The notes under the pieces: generated by a model
What the model was told of the DNA's origin: nothing
What the model saw: the letters and a program-made list of their open reading frames with translations, nothing else
Databases searched by the model: none
Source of the DNA: Zeaxanthinibacter enoshimensis
GTDB lineage: Bacteria > Bacteroidota > Bacteroidia > Flavobacteriales > Flavobacteriaceae
NCBI RefSeq assembly: GCF_004362865.1
Contig: NZ_SNYI01000002.1
Location: forward strand, 124,001-188,000
Length of the DNA: 64,000 bases
Direction of reading: 5' to 3'
Translations under genes and position numbers: made by a program
Part shown: positions 44,492-52,221 of the stretch, in pieces
Position numbering within the stretch: position 1 is the first letter of the stretch
How the letters are laid out: every line of letters starts with the position of its first letter

Positions 44492-46588
44492 CTAATTATT
44501 GATTTGATGCCAAACTCCACCTATTGCTTGTAACCATACACTACTACCGGCATTTATGGTATTATTAGTTCCCCCTATCGCGTTAGTGTAATCTGAAATA
44601 TTCACGGTGAACTGGGGATTTTTAATAATATATACTCTTCCGTCAACGGCTGCAGCAGATGGTAATGTAATGTTACTATCAGCGGTTATAATAATAGTGA
44701 AATCTGATTTTCCAAGACTAAAATTACCGCTTGCCGTTCTTGCACCTGTTGCTATTGAACCAGGTACGTGTAAGTTGGAGGTTGGGAAAATGCCAATTCC
44801 GACATCTTGAACCGTATTTATTCTAATGGCCTCGACTCCTCCTGTACTAAAACCTAACTGATCAGGACTAGGTCTGAACATTCCCGTGTCGAAATCAATA
44901 TTTTCTGAGAAACTGTAACTTGGTAAATTTGCTGAACCAGCTTGTGCTGTAAATTTTTCAGATCTGGTTTCACCATTTACTTGGAGAGGTGTTAGAGGTG
45001 TGTTTAAGCCTATTCCCAACCGGTCTAAATTATTATCCCAAAAGAGATTAGTGTTATCTTCTGTAGGATTGCCCGTAACATTATCCGCAAAGAAAATTGA
45101 CCCCTCTGTACCGCTATGACCTGAACCCCCAGCAGCAAGAGCTGCATCAATACCTTCAAGATGTGCTTCGACATCTTGGGTTAGTGCTGCGTAGTTGGTA
45201 GGAATAGCGGTTACTGGAACTTCGTTTGCAATTTGATCATCGGTATCAATTTGATTCAGGGGCACCTGTAGAGTTCCTCCATTATCTGTCAGCTCTAGAT
45301 TTGCACCCACTACAGCAAAAGTGGTGTTCAGTTCGTCATTGGGATTACCTCCCCCAGCAGCAAGAGCTGCATCAATACCTTCAAGATGTGCTTCGACATC
45401 TTGGGTTAGTGCTGCGTAGTTGGTAGGAATAGCGGTTACGGGAACTTCGTTTGCAATTTGATCATCGGTATCAATTTGATTCAGGGGCACCTGTAGAGTT
45501 CCTCCATTATCTGTCAGCTCTAGATTTGCACCCACTACAGCAAAAGTGGTGTTTAGTTCGTCATTGGGATTACCTCCGTTTCCTGCCAATGGAGAAAGAT
45601 CAACGGTTGTTGAACTACCATCTTCAATGTCGATTTGTAAGATATTAGCCCCATTGAGAGAAGCACCAATTAAATTTTGATTATCCGTATTATCCAGCAA
45701 AGAGCTAAGATTGACTTGATTTCCCCCTGAAATACTTAATGTATTAGTTCCCGTATTCAAGCTAAGCGTTTGACTATCTGTACCAGTATTTGTAAATGGA
45801 CTTAAGTCAACCTGTGATTGGTTAGTACCTTCGTTAATAACCAGATTATTCCCCTGGATTTGCATTCCGGTAATTAACTCATTACTGCTATCCAGATCCC
45901 CATCCGCCGCAATGTGGTTGTTCAGGTTGTTCGTGTTAGTGGTGATGCTGTTCTGTAGCGGAGTGGCATCAAAAAAAGCTCCCCCGCTGTCAGTGATAGC
46001 ATTGTTCGGATCCGGGCTGACGATATCCGCCCCAGTAATAAAGTTGGCATCGTTCAGAAAATCGTTCAGCGTCACCACATTGTAATCGATCTCCGCATCG
46101 GTGACCGTGTTGTCTTGCAACTCCTCGCTCCCGACCGAATTGGCAGCCAGCTTATTGGCGGTGATCGAATTGTTTTGCAGGTCCACTCCCGCTATACTGA
46201 AATCCACGATGTTCATCCCTGTGATCTGCCCCACCTCGAAATTACGGTTGCCGTCCGTCTCCGTGATCACAATAGTCTCGGCCGGGTTCACCACCGGGTC
46301 CGTGGAAAAAGACAGTCCCAGGGCATCACACAGGTTCAGCCACTCGCTGCCGTTGTAGAAATGGATGCAGCTTGTATCGTTGTTATAGACCATTGCCCCC
46401 TGTAAAGGAACGATGGCATTCATCTCCGCGGTACTAACCCGGGTGATCACCAGGGCCCGATCATTGCTCTCCAGCTCCAGCACAGAAGCGGGGTGGATAT
46501 TCTGGGGATTCTCACCGATCTTGATCTGTGCGCTCCCCGTCAGTATGCAGCCAAATACGAACAGTAATGGCAGGTATCTTTGTAACAT
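44492..46588 (-). CDS. A1: tail-fibre-like protein with Asn/Thr-rich shaft
   Basis: This 698-residue protein has a signal peptide (LPLLFVFGCILTGSAQ) and a head (IGENPQNIHPASVLELES, PLQGAMVYNNDTSCIHFYNG) that aligns with A2. The central shaft is rich in Asn, Thr and Leu and contains a perfect or near-perfect 75-residue duplication at about 337-487. A tail at about 560-698 has the phage-fibre-like LGIGLNTPLTPLQVNGE motif, SNLHVPGSIATGARTASG and GRVYIIKN, ending WHQINN. No T9SS CTD is present. The first 710 bp are GC-rich while the rest is AT-rich, suggesting a mosaic origin. It is the first gene of A1-B1-A2-B2. Confidence 0.88.
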   Translation of the reverse strand: MLQRYLPLLFVFGCILTGSAQIKIGENPQNIHPASVLELESNDRALVITRVSTAEMNAIVPLQGAMVYNNDTSCIHFYNGSEWLNLCDALGLSFSTDPVVNPAETIVITETDGNRNFEVGQITGMNIVDFSIAGVDLQNNSITANKLAANSVGSEELQDNTVTDAEIDYNVVTLNDFLNDANFITGADIVSPDPNNAITDSGGAFFDATPLQNSITTNTNNLNNHIAADGDLDSSNELITGMQIQGNNLVINEGTNQSQVDLSPFTNTGTDSQTLSLNTGTNTLSISGGNQVNLSSLLDNTDNQNLIGASLNGANILQIDIEDGSSTTVDLSPLAGNGGNPNDELNTTFAVVGANLELTDNGGTLQVPLNQIDTDDQIANEVPVTAIPTNYAALTQDVEAHLEGIDAALAAGGGNPNDELNTTFAVVGANLELTDNGGTLQVPLNQIDTDDQIANEVPVTAIPTNYAALTQDVEAHLEGIDAALAAGGSGHSGTEGSIFFADNVTGNPTEDNTNLFWDNNLDRLGIGLNTPLTPLQVNGETRSEKFTAQAGSANLPSYSFSENIDFDTGMFRPSPDQLGFSTGGVEAIRINTVQDVGIGIFPTSNLHVPGSIATGARTASGNFSLGKSDFTIIITADSNITLPSAAAVDGRVYIIKNPQFTVNISDYTNAIGGTNNTINAGSSVWLQAIGGVWHQINN
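45128..45577 (-). repeat. 225-bp tandem duplication inside A1
   Basis: Two copies (about 45128-45352 and 45353-45577) encode the same 75 residues, running from GGNPNDELNTTFAVVGA to EGIDAALAA. I found only two base differences between the copies, one in ACTGGAAC/ACGGGAAC and one in GTGTTCAG/GTGTTTAG. The frame is kept, so the shaft simply becomes longer by a unit. Confidence 0.92.
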
Positions 46589-46622
46589 AGCTTAATCAAA
46601 TAAATCTCGTGGTATGGTATCC

Positions 46623-46630
46623 CAAAAGTA
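46623..46630 (-). promoter_or_regulatory. Promoter -7 element of the A1-B1-A2-B2 run
   Basis: TACTTTTG on the minus strand, 34 bp before the A1 start, matches TAnnTTTG. The 260-bp divergent gap (46589-46848) also holds a TATCTTTC close match (plus strand, about 46810-46817) before the next gene. No TTG element was found for either. Confidence 0.42.
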
Positions 46631-46848
46631 ACTGAAACTTTGCAGATTACGATCTTTACCCCGCTAAATACACTTTTCTGGGATAAATAGCCAGTGCCGA
46701 TGCCGAAGTGCTCTTATTTGCTCTGTTCCAGGAGAATTTAAAGTGTAAGGATCCCGTTTAACATAAGTTTAAGCCCCTGTATTTTTTTATGAGGCCCTCG
46801 TGGCTTTTCTTTATCTTTCGGACATACAACGATTTTTAACCCTATCAC

Positions 46849-47598
46849 ATGAAATACTGCCTCTATATACTGACCCTCTTTTTAAGCTTCTCTTCCCTCA
46901 GTGCTCAGGACCAGGACCGGCAGTTACTTCGGGGACAGGTTCTCTACCGCAACAGCAGCGTAGCCAACGAGAATGTCATCAATACCACGGCCGAGAAAGC
47001 GACCATCACCAACAGCAGGGGCGAGTTCACCATCCCCGTCAAGGTGGGGGATGAGCTGATCTTTACCGCGGTCAATTACCAGATAGAGATCCTTACCGTT
47101 ACCGAAGCCATGCTCGCCAATAACCGGCTCGTTATCGAAGTGAACGAAAAGGTGACGGAACTGGACGAAGTCGTCATCAGCCCTGAGAACCAGGAAAAAT
47201 TCCTGCAATTGCAGAACGAACAATTCAAGCAGTACGAATACGAGACCGACGCCACCGCCGAAGTCGAAAATATTGCCATGGACCCGACTACCAGGGGAAT
47301 GAAAGACGGCCTAAACTTCGTGAACATATTTAAAGCCCTGGCTTCTTTAGGGAAAGACAAGCCGGAAGCTGCCCAACCGAAACTGAAAATGAGCGAAGTA
47401 CTCCGCAAAGTGTATGATGATCGTTTCTTTGTCGTGGACCTGAATGTACCCCAGGATAAGATAGACGACTTTCTCTACTACGTGGATGATAACAGCCCGG
47501 AGTATACCCTGCTTTTAAAGAACAACGAATTCCAGCTGATCGATTTCCTGGTGAACCAGAGCAAAGCCTATCGTGCCCAACTCGATGCCAAACAATAA
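46849..47598 (+). CDS. Secreted protein with carboxypeptidase-like regulatory domain (first of a pair)
   Basis: This 249-residue protein has a signal peptide (YCLYILTLFLSFSSLSAQ) and a carboxypeptidase-D regulatory-like beta-sandwich at about residues 28-110 (LLRGQVLYRNSSVANENVIN, ATITNSRGEFTIPVKVGDEL, VTELDEVVISP). The C-terminal half is helical and ends DDFLYYVDDNSPEYTLLLKN and FLVNQSKAYRAQL. The regulatory fold occurs as the entry module of TonB-dependent receptors, but no plug or barrel follows here. It probably lies in the periplasm. It is paralogous to the next gene. Confidence 0.85.
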   Translation: MKYCLYILTLFLSFSSLSAQDQDRQLLRGQVLYRNSSVANENVINTTAEKATITNSRGEFTIPVKVGDELIFTAVNYQIEILTVTEAMLANNRLVIEVNEKVTELDEVVISPENQEKFLQLQNEQFKQYEYETDATAEVENIAMDPTTRGMKDGLNFVNIFKALASLGKDKPEAAQPKLKMSEVLRKVYDDRFFVVDLNVPQDKIDDFLYYVDDNSPEYTLLLKNNEFQLIDFLVNQSKAYRAQLDAKQ

Positions 47599-48364
47599 GT
47601 ATTACGTTCTACTTTTCTTCCTTTCCGGGCTGATGTTAACGGCCCAGACCAGGCCGCAGACCCAGGTGGTGGGAATAGTGACCAACCGGGGGATCGGTGT
47701 GCCCGACGTACACGTGATGAACCTGAGCAAAAACCAGGCGACCATCACGGACCAGGAAGGAAGATTCTTTCTCGCAGCTAAAACCGGTGATACCCTGTTG
47801 TTCTCGGCGGTACAATTACAGCGTCGATCCCTGGTCTTATCAGAAGACATGCTCCTGACCCCCTTACTGCTGGTCCCCCTGGAGGAATTTGTCAATGCCC
47901 TGGACGAGGTCATTCTCCGTCCTTATAACCTGTCCGGGGACCTGGAACAGGACCTGGCCAACGGCGCCGGCCCGGTCAAGGTCGCTTCTACCATGGGCTT
48001 GCCTAATGCCTATGCAAAACCCAGGACACAGGCAGAGAGGAAACTGTTCGAAGCCAGTACGGGTGGCGGTATCATTCCCCTGAATCCCATCCTGAATGGA
48101 ATCTCAGGGCGGACAAAATATTTAAAAAAGGTGCTGGCACGGGAACGCAAATACAGCCAGACAGAAAAGGTGCGTTACAGCTACCCGGATTCGGTCTATA
48201 TCAAAGAATTGAAACTACCCGCAGACAGAATAGACGATTTCTTCTATTTTTGCGAGGTCGATCCCGAATTCAGTGCTCTTGTCACCGGCGGGGATGCCCT
48301 GCGCACCTGGGAATACCTGGTGCTGAAAAGTAAAGCATACCGCAAGGCAAACGACCTGGATTAA
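47585..48364 (+). CDS. Secreted protein with carboxypeptidase-like regulatory domain (second of a pair)
   Basis: Taking the ATG at 47585 gives 259 residues (an earlier ATG at 47573 adds four), overlapping the first gene by 14 bp. The signal peptide is NKYYVLLFFLSGLMLTAQ, then the same beta-sandwich (VVGIVTNRGIGVPDVHVMN, ATITDQEGRFFLAAKTGDTL, ALDEVILRP). A distinct middle part with GLPNAYAKPRTQAERKLFEA is typical of family members. It ends IDDFFYFCEVDPEFSAL and LVLKSKAYRKANDLD, mirroring the first protein. The overlap implies coupled translation of the pair. Confidence 0.85.
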   Translation: MPNNKYYVLLFFLSGLMLTAQTRPQTQVVGIVTNRGIGVPDVHVMNLSKNQATITDQEGRFFLAAKTGDTLLFSAVQLQRRSLVLSEDMLLTPLLLVPLEEFVNALDEVILRPYNLSGDLEQDLANGAGPVKVASTMGLPNAYAKPRTQAERKLFEASTGGGIIPLNPILNGISGRTKYLKKVLARERKYSQTEKVRYSYPDSVYIKELKLPADRIDDFFYFCEVDPEFSALVTGGDALRTWEYLVLKSKAYRKANDLD

Positions 48365-48397
48365 TGGCACAGACTTTGCTCCATTAGCTATAAACCG

Positions 48398-48907
48398 ATG
48401 AAGATGAAAACCCCGAAAAAGCTGTTACTACTGCTGCTCTTACCTCTTTTTGCTTTTACAGCGCATAAGTTCTATGTCAGCGTCACCATGGTCGAATACT
48501 CTGAAAAAGACCAGGCGCTGCAGGTCACCAGCCGGATCTTTATAGACGACCTCGATAAGTTATTGTCCGAGCGGTACGGGATAAAAGCTGCCCTGGCCAC
48601 CAAAAGGGAATCGCCCCAGGCTGATCACTATATCGACAAGTACCTGCGCTCCAAGATCATCTTCAGGGTCAATGGCAAGCCGGTACCTTTTAAATTCCTG
48701 GGGAAACAGTACAAGGATGACCTCGTGATCTGCTATATAGAAGTTCAGGATATACAGCTGGAAAAAGTGGAAACACTGGAGATTCAGAACGACCTGCTGA
48801 CCGACCTCTTCGAAGAACAGCAGAATATTGTCCACTTTAAATTAAAGGGACAAAAAAAGAGTTTTGTGCTCATCCGGGAGAATAATAAAGGAATGTTAAA
48901 CTTATAA
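48398..48907 (+). CDS. DUF6702-like secreted protein
   Basis: This 169-residue protein has a signal peptide (LLLLLLLPLFAFTAHKF) and a conserved-looking core starting YVSVTMVEYSEKDQALQVTSRIF, followed by DLDKLLSERYG, YLRSKIIFRVNGKPVPFKFLG and CYIEVQDIQLEKVETLEI. This resembles the family I recall as DUF6702, which commonly precedes an M1 peptidase gene in flavobacteria. No enzyme residues are evident; a periplasmic or surface beta-sandwich is likely. The role is unknown. Confidence 0.75.
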   Translation: MKMKTPKKLLLLLLLPLFAFTAHKFYVSVTMVEYSEKDQALQVTSRIFIDDLDKLLSERYGIKAALATKRESPQADHYIDKYLRSKIIFRVNGKPVPFKFLGKQYKDDLVICYIEVQDIQLEKVETLEIQNDLLTDLFEEQQNIVHFKLKGQKKSFVLIRENNKGMLNL

Positions 48908-48909
48908 CG

Positions 48910-48949
48910 TTTTCGGAACAAAATTTATAAAATAAACTATTTTCGGAAC
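48910..48949 (+). repeat. Direct repeat TTTTCGGAAC, 30 bp apart, before the M1 gene
   Basis: TTTTCGGAAC occurs at 48910-48919 and 48940-48949, exactly 30 bp apart, in the 58-bp gap ahead of the peptidase gene. The second copy is preceded by TA, giving TATTTTCG, one base off the promoter -7 consensus. Meaning unknown. Confidence 0.5.
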
Positions 48950-48965
48950 CTCAAAAAAAACCAGA

Positions 48966-51263
48966 ATGTATAAGATCAAGCATGTATTTTCGGCAATCCT
49001 TTTCATGGTTGCCGCAGTAGTGGTTGCCCAGGACGATTCCACCATCACCAAGGAACCCGGCCACACTAACCAGAGCAAATTCCGCCAGATGTACGAGGAA
49101 TTCGCTACCCCCAACACCTACAGGTCTGCCTCCGGAACCCCCGGGCCTGATTATTACCAGCAACAGGCAGACTACAAGATGGACATCGAGCTGGATGATA
49201 AGAATGCCAAGCTCTACGGGAAAGAGACCATCACTTACCACAACAATTCCCCGGACGTGTTAGAGTACCTCTGGGTACAGCTGGACCAGAATGTACGGGC
49301 CAAAGATTCCAAGTCTCCTTTACGGAACCCGAGCAGGATCGCGGTGGCTTACCAGCCGGCAACATTCACAAAAGAATACATGAGTGAGCCTTTTGACGGA
49401 GGTTTCAATATTGAATATGTAAAAGATACCAACGGCAAGGCCCTGCCTTACACTATCAACAGGACCATGATGAGGATAGACCTGCCAACCCCGCTTGCGA
49501 GTGGTGAGAAATTCTCTTTTGATATCAAGTGGTGGTATAACATCCCTGATCATACAGTAGACCGTGCAAGATCCGGGTATGAATACTTTGAGAAGGATGG
49601 TAACCGCGCTTACGTAATTGCGCAGTTCTTTCCAAGGATGGCTGTCTATAACGATGTGGAAGGATGGCAGAACCACCAGTTCTGGGGAAGTGGCGAGTTT
49701 GCGTTGCCTTTCGGTAATTACGAGGTGAATATCACTGTCCCTGCAGACCACATCCTGGACGCTACAGGAGAACTGCTGAACCGCAAGGAGGTATTCTCAA
49801 AGACCATGATGGAGCGTTACGAGCGCGCTAAGAAATCTTACGACAAACCTGTACTGATCGTAACCCAGGAAGAAGCTGAGCAAGCTGAGAAAGGTTTTTC
49901 TGAGAAGAAAAAGACCTGGAAGTTCAAAGCTGAAAATGTACGGGATTACGGATTTGCAACCTCCCGTAAATTTATCTGGGATATGCAGGCCGTTAAGATC
50001 GGGAACAAGGATGTTATGGCTGTTAGCCTTTATCCTAAGGAAGGGAACCCCTTATGGGAAGAGCAGTCTACCAAGGCAGTTGCCAGCACCCTGAAGACAT
50101 ATTCCAAGCACACCTTTGATTACCCTTACCACAAGGCGATCTCTGTCCACGCCAAGAACCAGGGAATGGAGTACCCGATGATCTGCTGGAATTACGGTCG
50201 TCCAAACGAGGACGGGACCTATTCTGACCGCGTCAAGTTCGGGATGATCAGTGTGATCATCCACGAGGTGGGACATAATTTCTTCCCAATGATCGTCAAC
50301 TCTGACGAGCGTCAGTGGGGATGGATGGATGAAGGACTGGATACCTTTATGCAATACCTGGCCGAGCAGCAGTTCGGGAAAGAAAATCCATCAGTTATCG
50401 CTCCCCATGAGAATTATCCTTCTCGACGCGGGGCACCTTCCAAGATCGTGCCTTACATGAGCGGGGACCAGAGCACGCTTGCCCCGATCATGTCTAACCC
50501 GGAGAATGTTTACCAACTGGGGCCAAATGCCTATGGCAAACCAGCCACTGCGCTGAACATCCTGAGGGAAACTGTAATGGGACCGGAATTATTTGATCAC
50601 GCTTTTAAAACCTATGCCCAGCGCTGGATGTTCAAACATCCCAGCCCTGAAGACTTTTTCCGTACTATGGAAGACGCTTCTGCGGTAGACCTGGACTGGT
50701 TCTGGAGATCCTGGTTCTACACCACAGACTATGTAGACATAGGGGTGAAAGATGTAAAGAAATATTATGTGAGCGACAAACCCACTCCCCAGATGGAGGA
50801 GTATATCGCTGCCAATAACATGAGTCCGTCAGACCTGCCGCCCCTGGTTTACCTTTCAGAGGAAAGTGAAGACGGAGAAGGGAAAACCCCTTCAGAAAGC
50901 TCGCAGACGCTTAATGCCTTTATGATGGATAACCTGACCCCGGAACAAAGGGCTGCGGTAAAAGAACCTAAGTACTTTTACGAAGTTACTTTTGAAAAGC
51001 CGGGTGGTATTCCAATGCCATTGATCGTTGAGTACACCTATGCCGATGGCAGCAAAGAAAACGTGACTTTCCCGCCAGAGATCTGGAGGAAAAGTGACAA
51101 GGAGGTAAGCAGGATTATGGCCACCCAGAAAGAACTGGTAGGTGTAGTGGTAGATCCGAAAGCTGAAACTGCGGATATTGATACCTCGAACAACAGCTGG
51201 CCTAAAAAGGCAGAGGAATCTGATTTCAACAAGTTTAAGCAAAGTATACAGGGCGATAATTAA
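48966..51263 (+). CDS. M1-family metallopeptidase
   Basis: This 765-residue secreted zinc aminopeptidase has a signal peptide (HVFSAILFMVAAVVVAQ), an N-terminal beta domain with FARMAVYND-type aromatic patterns (QFFPRMAVYNDVEGWQNHQF) and the catalytic motif HEVGHNFFPMIVNSDE followed 18 residues later by the third ligand in GWMDEGLDTF. Its length fits the Bacteroidota group of secreted M1 enzymes, which cut N-terminal residues from peptides. A Met-Pro rich C-terminal region with GGIPMPLIVEYTYADG lies beyond the catalytic domain. A very strong terminator follows. Confidence 0.93.
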   Translation: MYKIKHVFSAILFMVAAVVVAQDDSTITKEPGHTNQSKFRQMYEEFATPNTYRSASGTPGPDYYQQQADYKMDIELDDKNAKLYGKETITYHNNSPDVLEYLWVQLDQNVRAKDSKSPLRNPSRIAVAYQPATFTKEYMSEPFDGGFNIEYVKDTNGKALPYTINRTMMRIDLPTPLASGEKFSFDIKWWYNIPDHTVDRARSGYEYFEKDGNRAYVIAQFFPRMAVYNDVEGWQNHQFWGSGEFALPFGNYEVNITVPADHILDATGELLNRKEVFSKTMMERYERAKKSYDKPVLIVTQEEAEQAEKGFSEKKKTWKFKAENVRDYGFATSRKFIWDMQAVKIGNKDVMAVSLYPKEGNPLWEEQSTKAVASTLKTYSKHTFDYPYHKAISVHAKNQGMEYPMICWNYGRPNEDGTYSDRVKFGMISVIIHEVGHNFFPMIVNSDERQWGWMDEGLDTFMQYLAEQQFGKENPSVIAPHENYPSRRGAPSKIVPYMSGDQSTLAPIMSNPENVYQLGPNAYGKPATALNILRETVMGPELFDHAFKTYAQRWMFKHPSPEDFFRTMEDASAVDLDWFWRSWFYTTDYVDIGVKDVKKYYVSDKPTPQMEEYIAANNMSPSDLPPLVYLSEESEDGEGKTPSESSQTLNAFMMDNLTPEQRAAVKEPKYFYEVTFEKPGGIPMPLIVEYTYADGSKENVTFPPEIWRKSDKEVSRIMATQKELVGVVVDPKAETADIDTSNNSWPKKAEESDFNKFKQSIQGDN

Positions 51264-51288
51264 TTTGAACGCTGTAGAATAAAAAATG

Positions 51289-51328
51289 AGTCCCGCCGGT
51301 TTTTTAAACTGGCGGGACTTTGTTTTTG
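51289..51328 (+). terminator. Terminator of the M1 peptidase gene
   Basis: A 14-bp stem with one G-T pair (51289-51302 with 51306-51319) and a 3-base loop is followed by TTGTTTTTGG. It is 26 bp after the M1 stop, and its tail overlaps the tatA promoter. Confidence 0.9.
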
Positions 51329-51351
51329 GAGATCAAACTTGCTTATATTTG
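51319..51351 (+). promoter_or_regulatory. Promoter of tatA, giving a possibly leaderless mRNA
   Basis: TTTG at 51319-51322 and TATATTTG at 51344-51351 with a 21-bp spacer fit the Bacteroidota promoter. The tatA ATG follows only 4 bp after the -7 element. The upstream half lies in the tail of the M1 terminator. Confidence 0.6.
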
Positions 51352-51355
51352 TGGC

Positions 51356-51637
51356 ATGTATGCCAGTGTAATTTTATTCATCAGCGGGGCCGAAATCTTC
51401 TTTATCATGTTCATCGTGGTCATGGTATTCGGCGCGGACAAGATCCCGGGAATTGCCAAGGGGTTAGGCAAAGGTATGCGACAGCTCAGGGATGCTACTG
51501 AAGATATCAAACAGGAGATCCAGAAGAGTGCCGAGAAGCAGGGAATAGATACCAGTTTTACGGACGATATCAAGAAGGAGATAGACCAGGTGAAGAAAAA
51601 TGTTGATGAAGTCACCGGGACCATCAAACGTAAGTAA
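51356..51637 (+). CDS. tatA: Twin-arginine translocase subunit TatA
   Basis: With the ATG at 51356 the protein has 93 residues: a short N-terminal membrane helix (SGAEIFFIMFIVVMVFGADK), the TatA hinge FGADKIPGIAKGLGKGMRQL, an amphipathic helix and an acidic/basic tail (DDIKKEIDQVKKNVDEV). TatA polymerises to let folded proteins with an RR signal cross the inner membrane. The M15 peptidase in this window has such a signal. A longer frame to 51320 runs through the promoter and is rejected. A PAP2 gene follows by 8 bp. Confidence 0.92.
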   Translation: MYASVILFISGAEIFFIMFIVVMVFGADKIPGIAKGLGKGMRQLRDATEDIKQEIQKSAEKQGIDTSFTDDIKKEIDQVKKNVDEVTGTIKRK

Positions 51638-51645
51638 TATTACCT

Positions 51646-52221
51646 ATGTTAAAGAAAATACTAGAGTGGGACAGGGAAACATTTATCTACCTGAACAGCC
51701 TGGGAATTGAACGCCTGGATGGCTTCTGGTCTTTTGTTACTAATATTACTACCTGGATCCCTCTCTATATCTTATTCTTCTTACTGATCCTTCTCAAGCA
51801 CCGGAGAAAGGAGGCATTGTTCATGTCTTTATGGATAATCTGCCTGCTGTTTTTTGTGGTGTTCCTGACCGATGTTACCAAGGAGTTTGTTGCCCGGTTA
51901 AGGCCAAACAATGAAGAAGAGATCAATACCCTGATCAGGATCCTCAAGAGTCCGACGAATTATAGTTTTTTCTCCGGCCATGCGGCTTCCAGTTTTTCCA
52001 TTACCACCCTGGTATACCTGTTCCTGAAAGATAAGTACAAATGGGTATGGTTATTCTTCTTATGGCCTTTCATCTTCGCTTTCAGCCGGATCTATGTAGG
52101 AGTACATTATCCCGTGGATATACTGGTAGGGACGTTTGTGGGTACTGCTTCGGCATTCTTTTTCTTCTACATGTACAACGGTTTTATAGGACCCTACTTA
52201 GCGTCAAGCCGTCACGAATAG
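51646..52221 (+). CDS. PAP2-superfamily membrane phosphatase
   Basis: This 191-residue membrane phosphatase has about five helices and the three PAP2 motifs: KEFVARLRPN (motif 1, KxxxxxxRP), FFSGHAASS (motif 2 with the catalytic His) and SRIYVGVHYPVDILVG (motif 3). It probably removes phosphate from undecaprenyl diphosphate or phosphatidate in the membrane. The last 38 bp overlap the converging O-methyltransferase gene. It may share a transcript with tatA (8-bp gap). Confidence 0.88.
   Translation: MLKKILEWDRETFIYLNSLGIERLDGFWSFVTNITTWIPLYILFFLLILLKHRRKEALFMSLWIICLLFFVVFLTDVTKEFVARLRPNNEEEINTLIRILKSPTNYSFFSGHAASSFSITTLVYLFLKDKYKWVWLFFLWPFIFAFSRIYVGVHYPVDILVGTFVGTASAFFFFYMYNGFIGPYLASSRHE

Noticed and set aside
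36024-46588. Prophage tail-fibre region
   Set aside because: A1 and A2 have phage-fibre-like tail motifs, but each has a signal peptide and a T9SS partner, and no other phage gene (capsid, portal, terminase, integrase) was seen.
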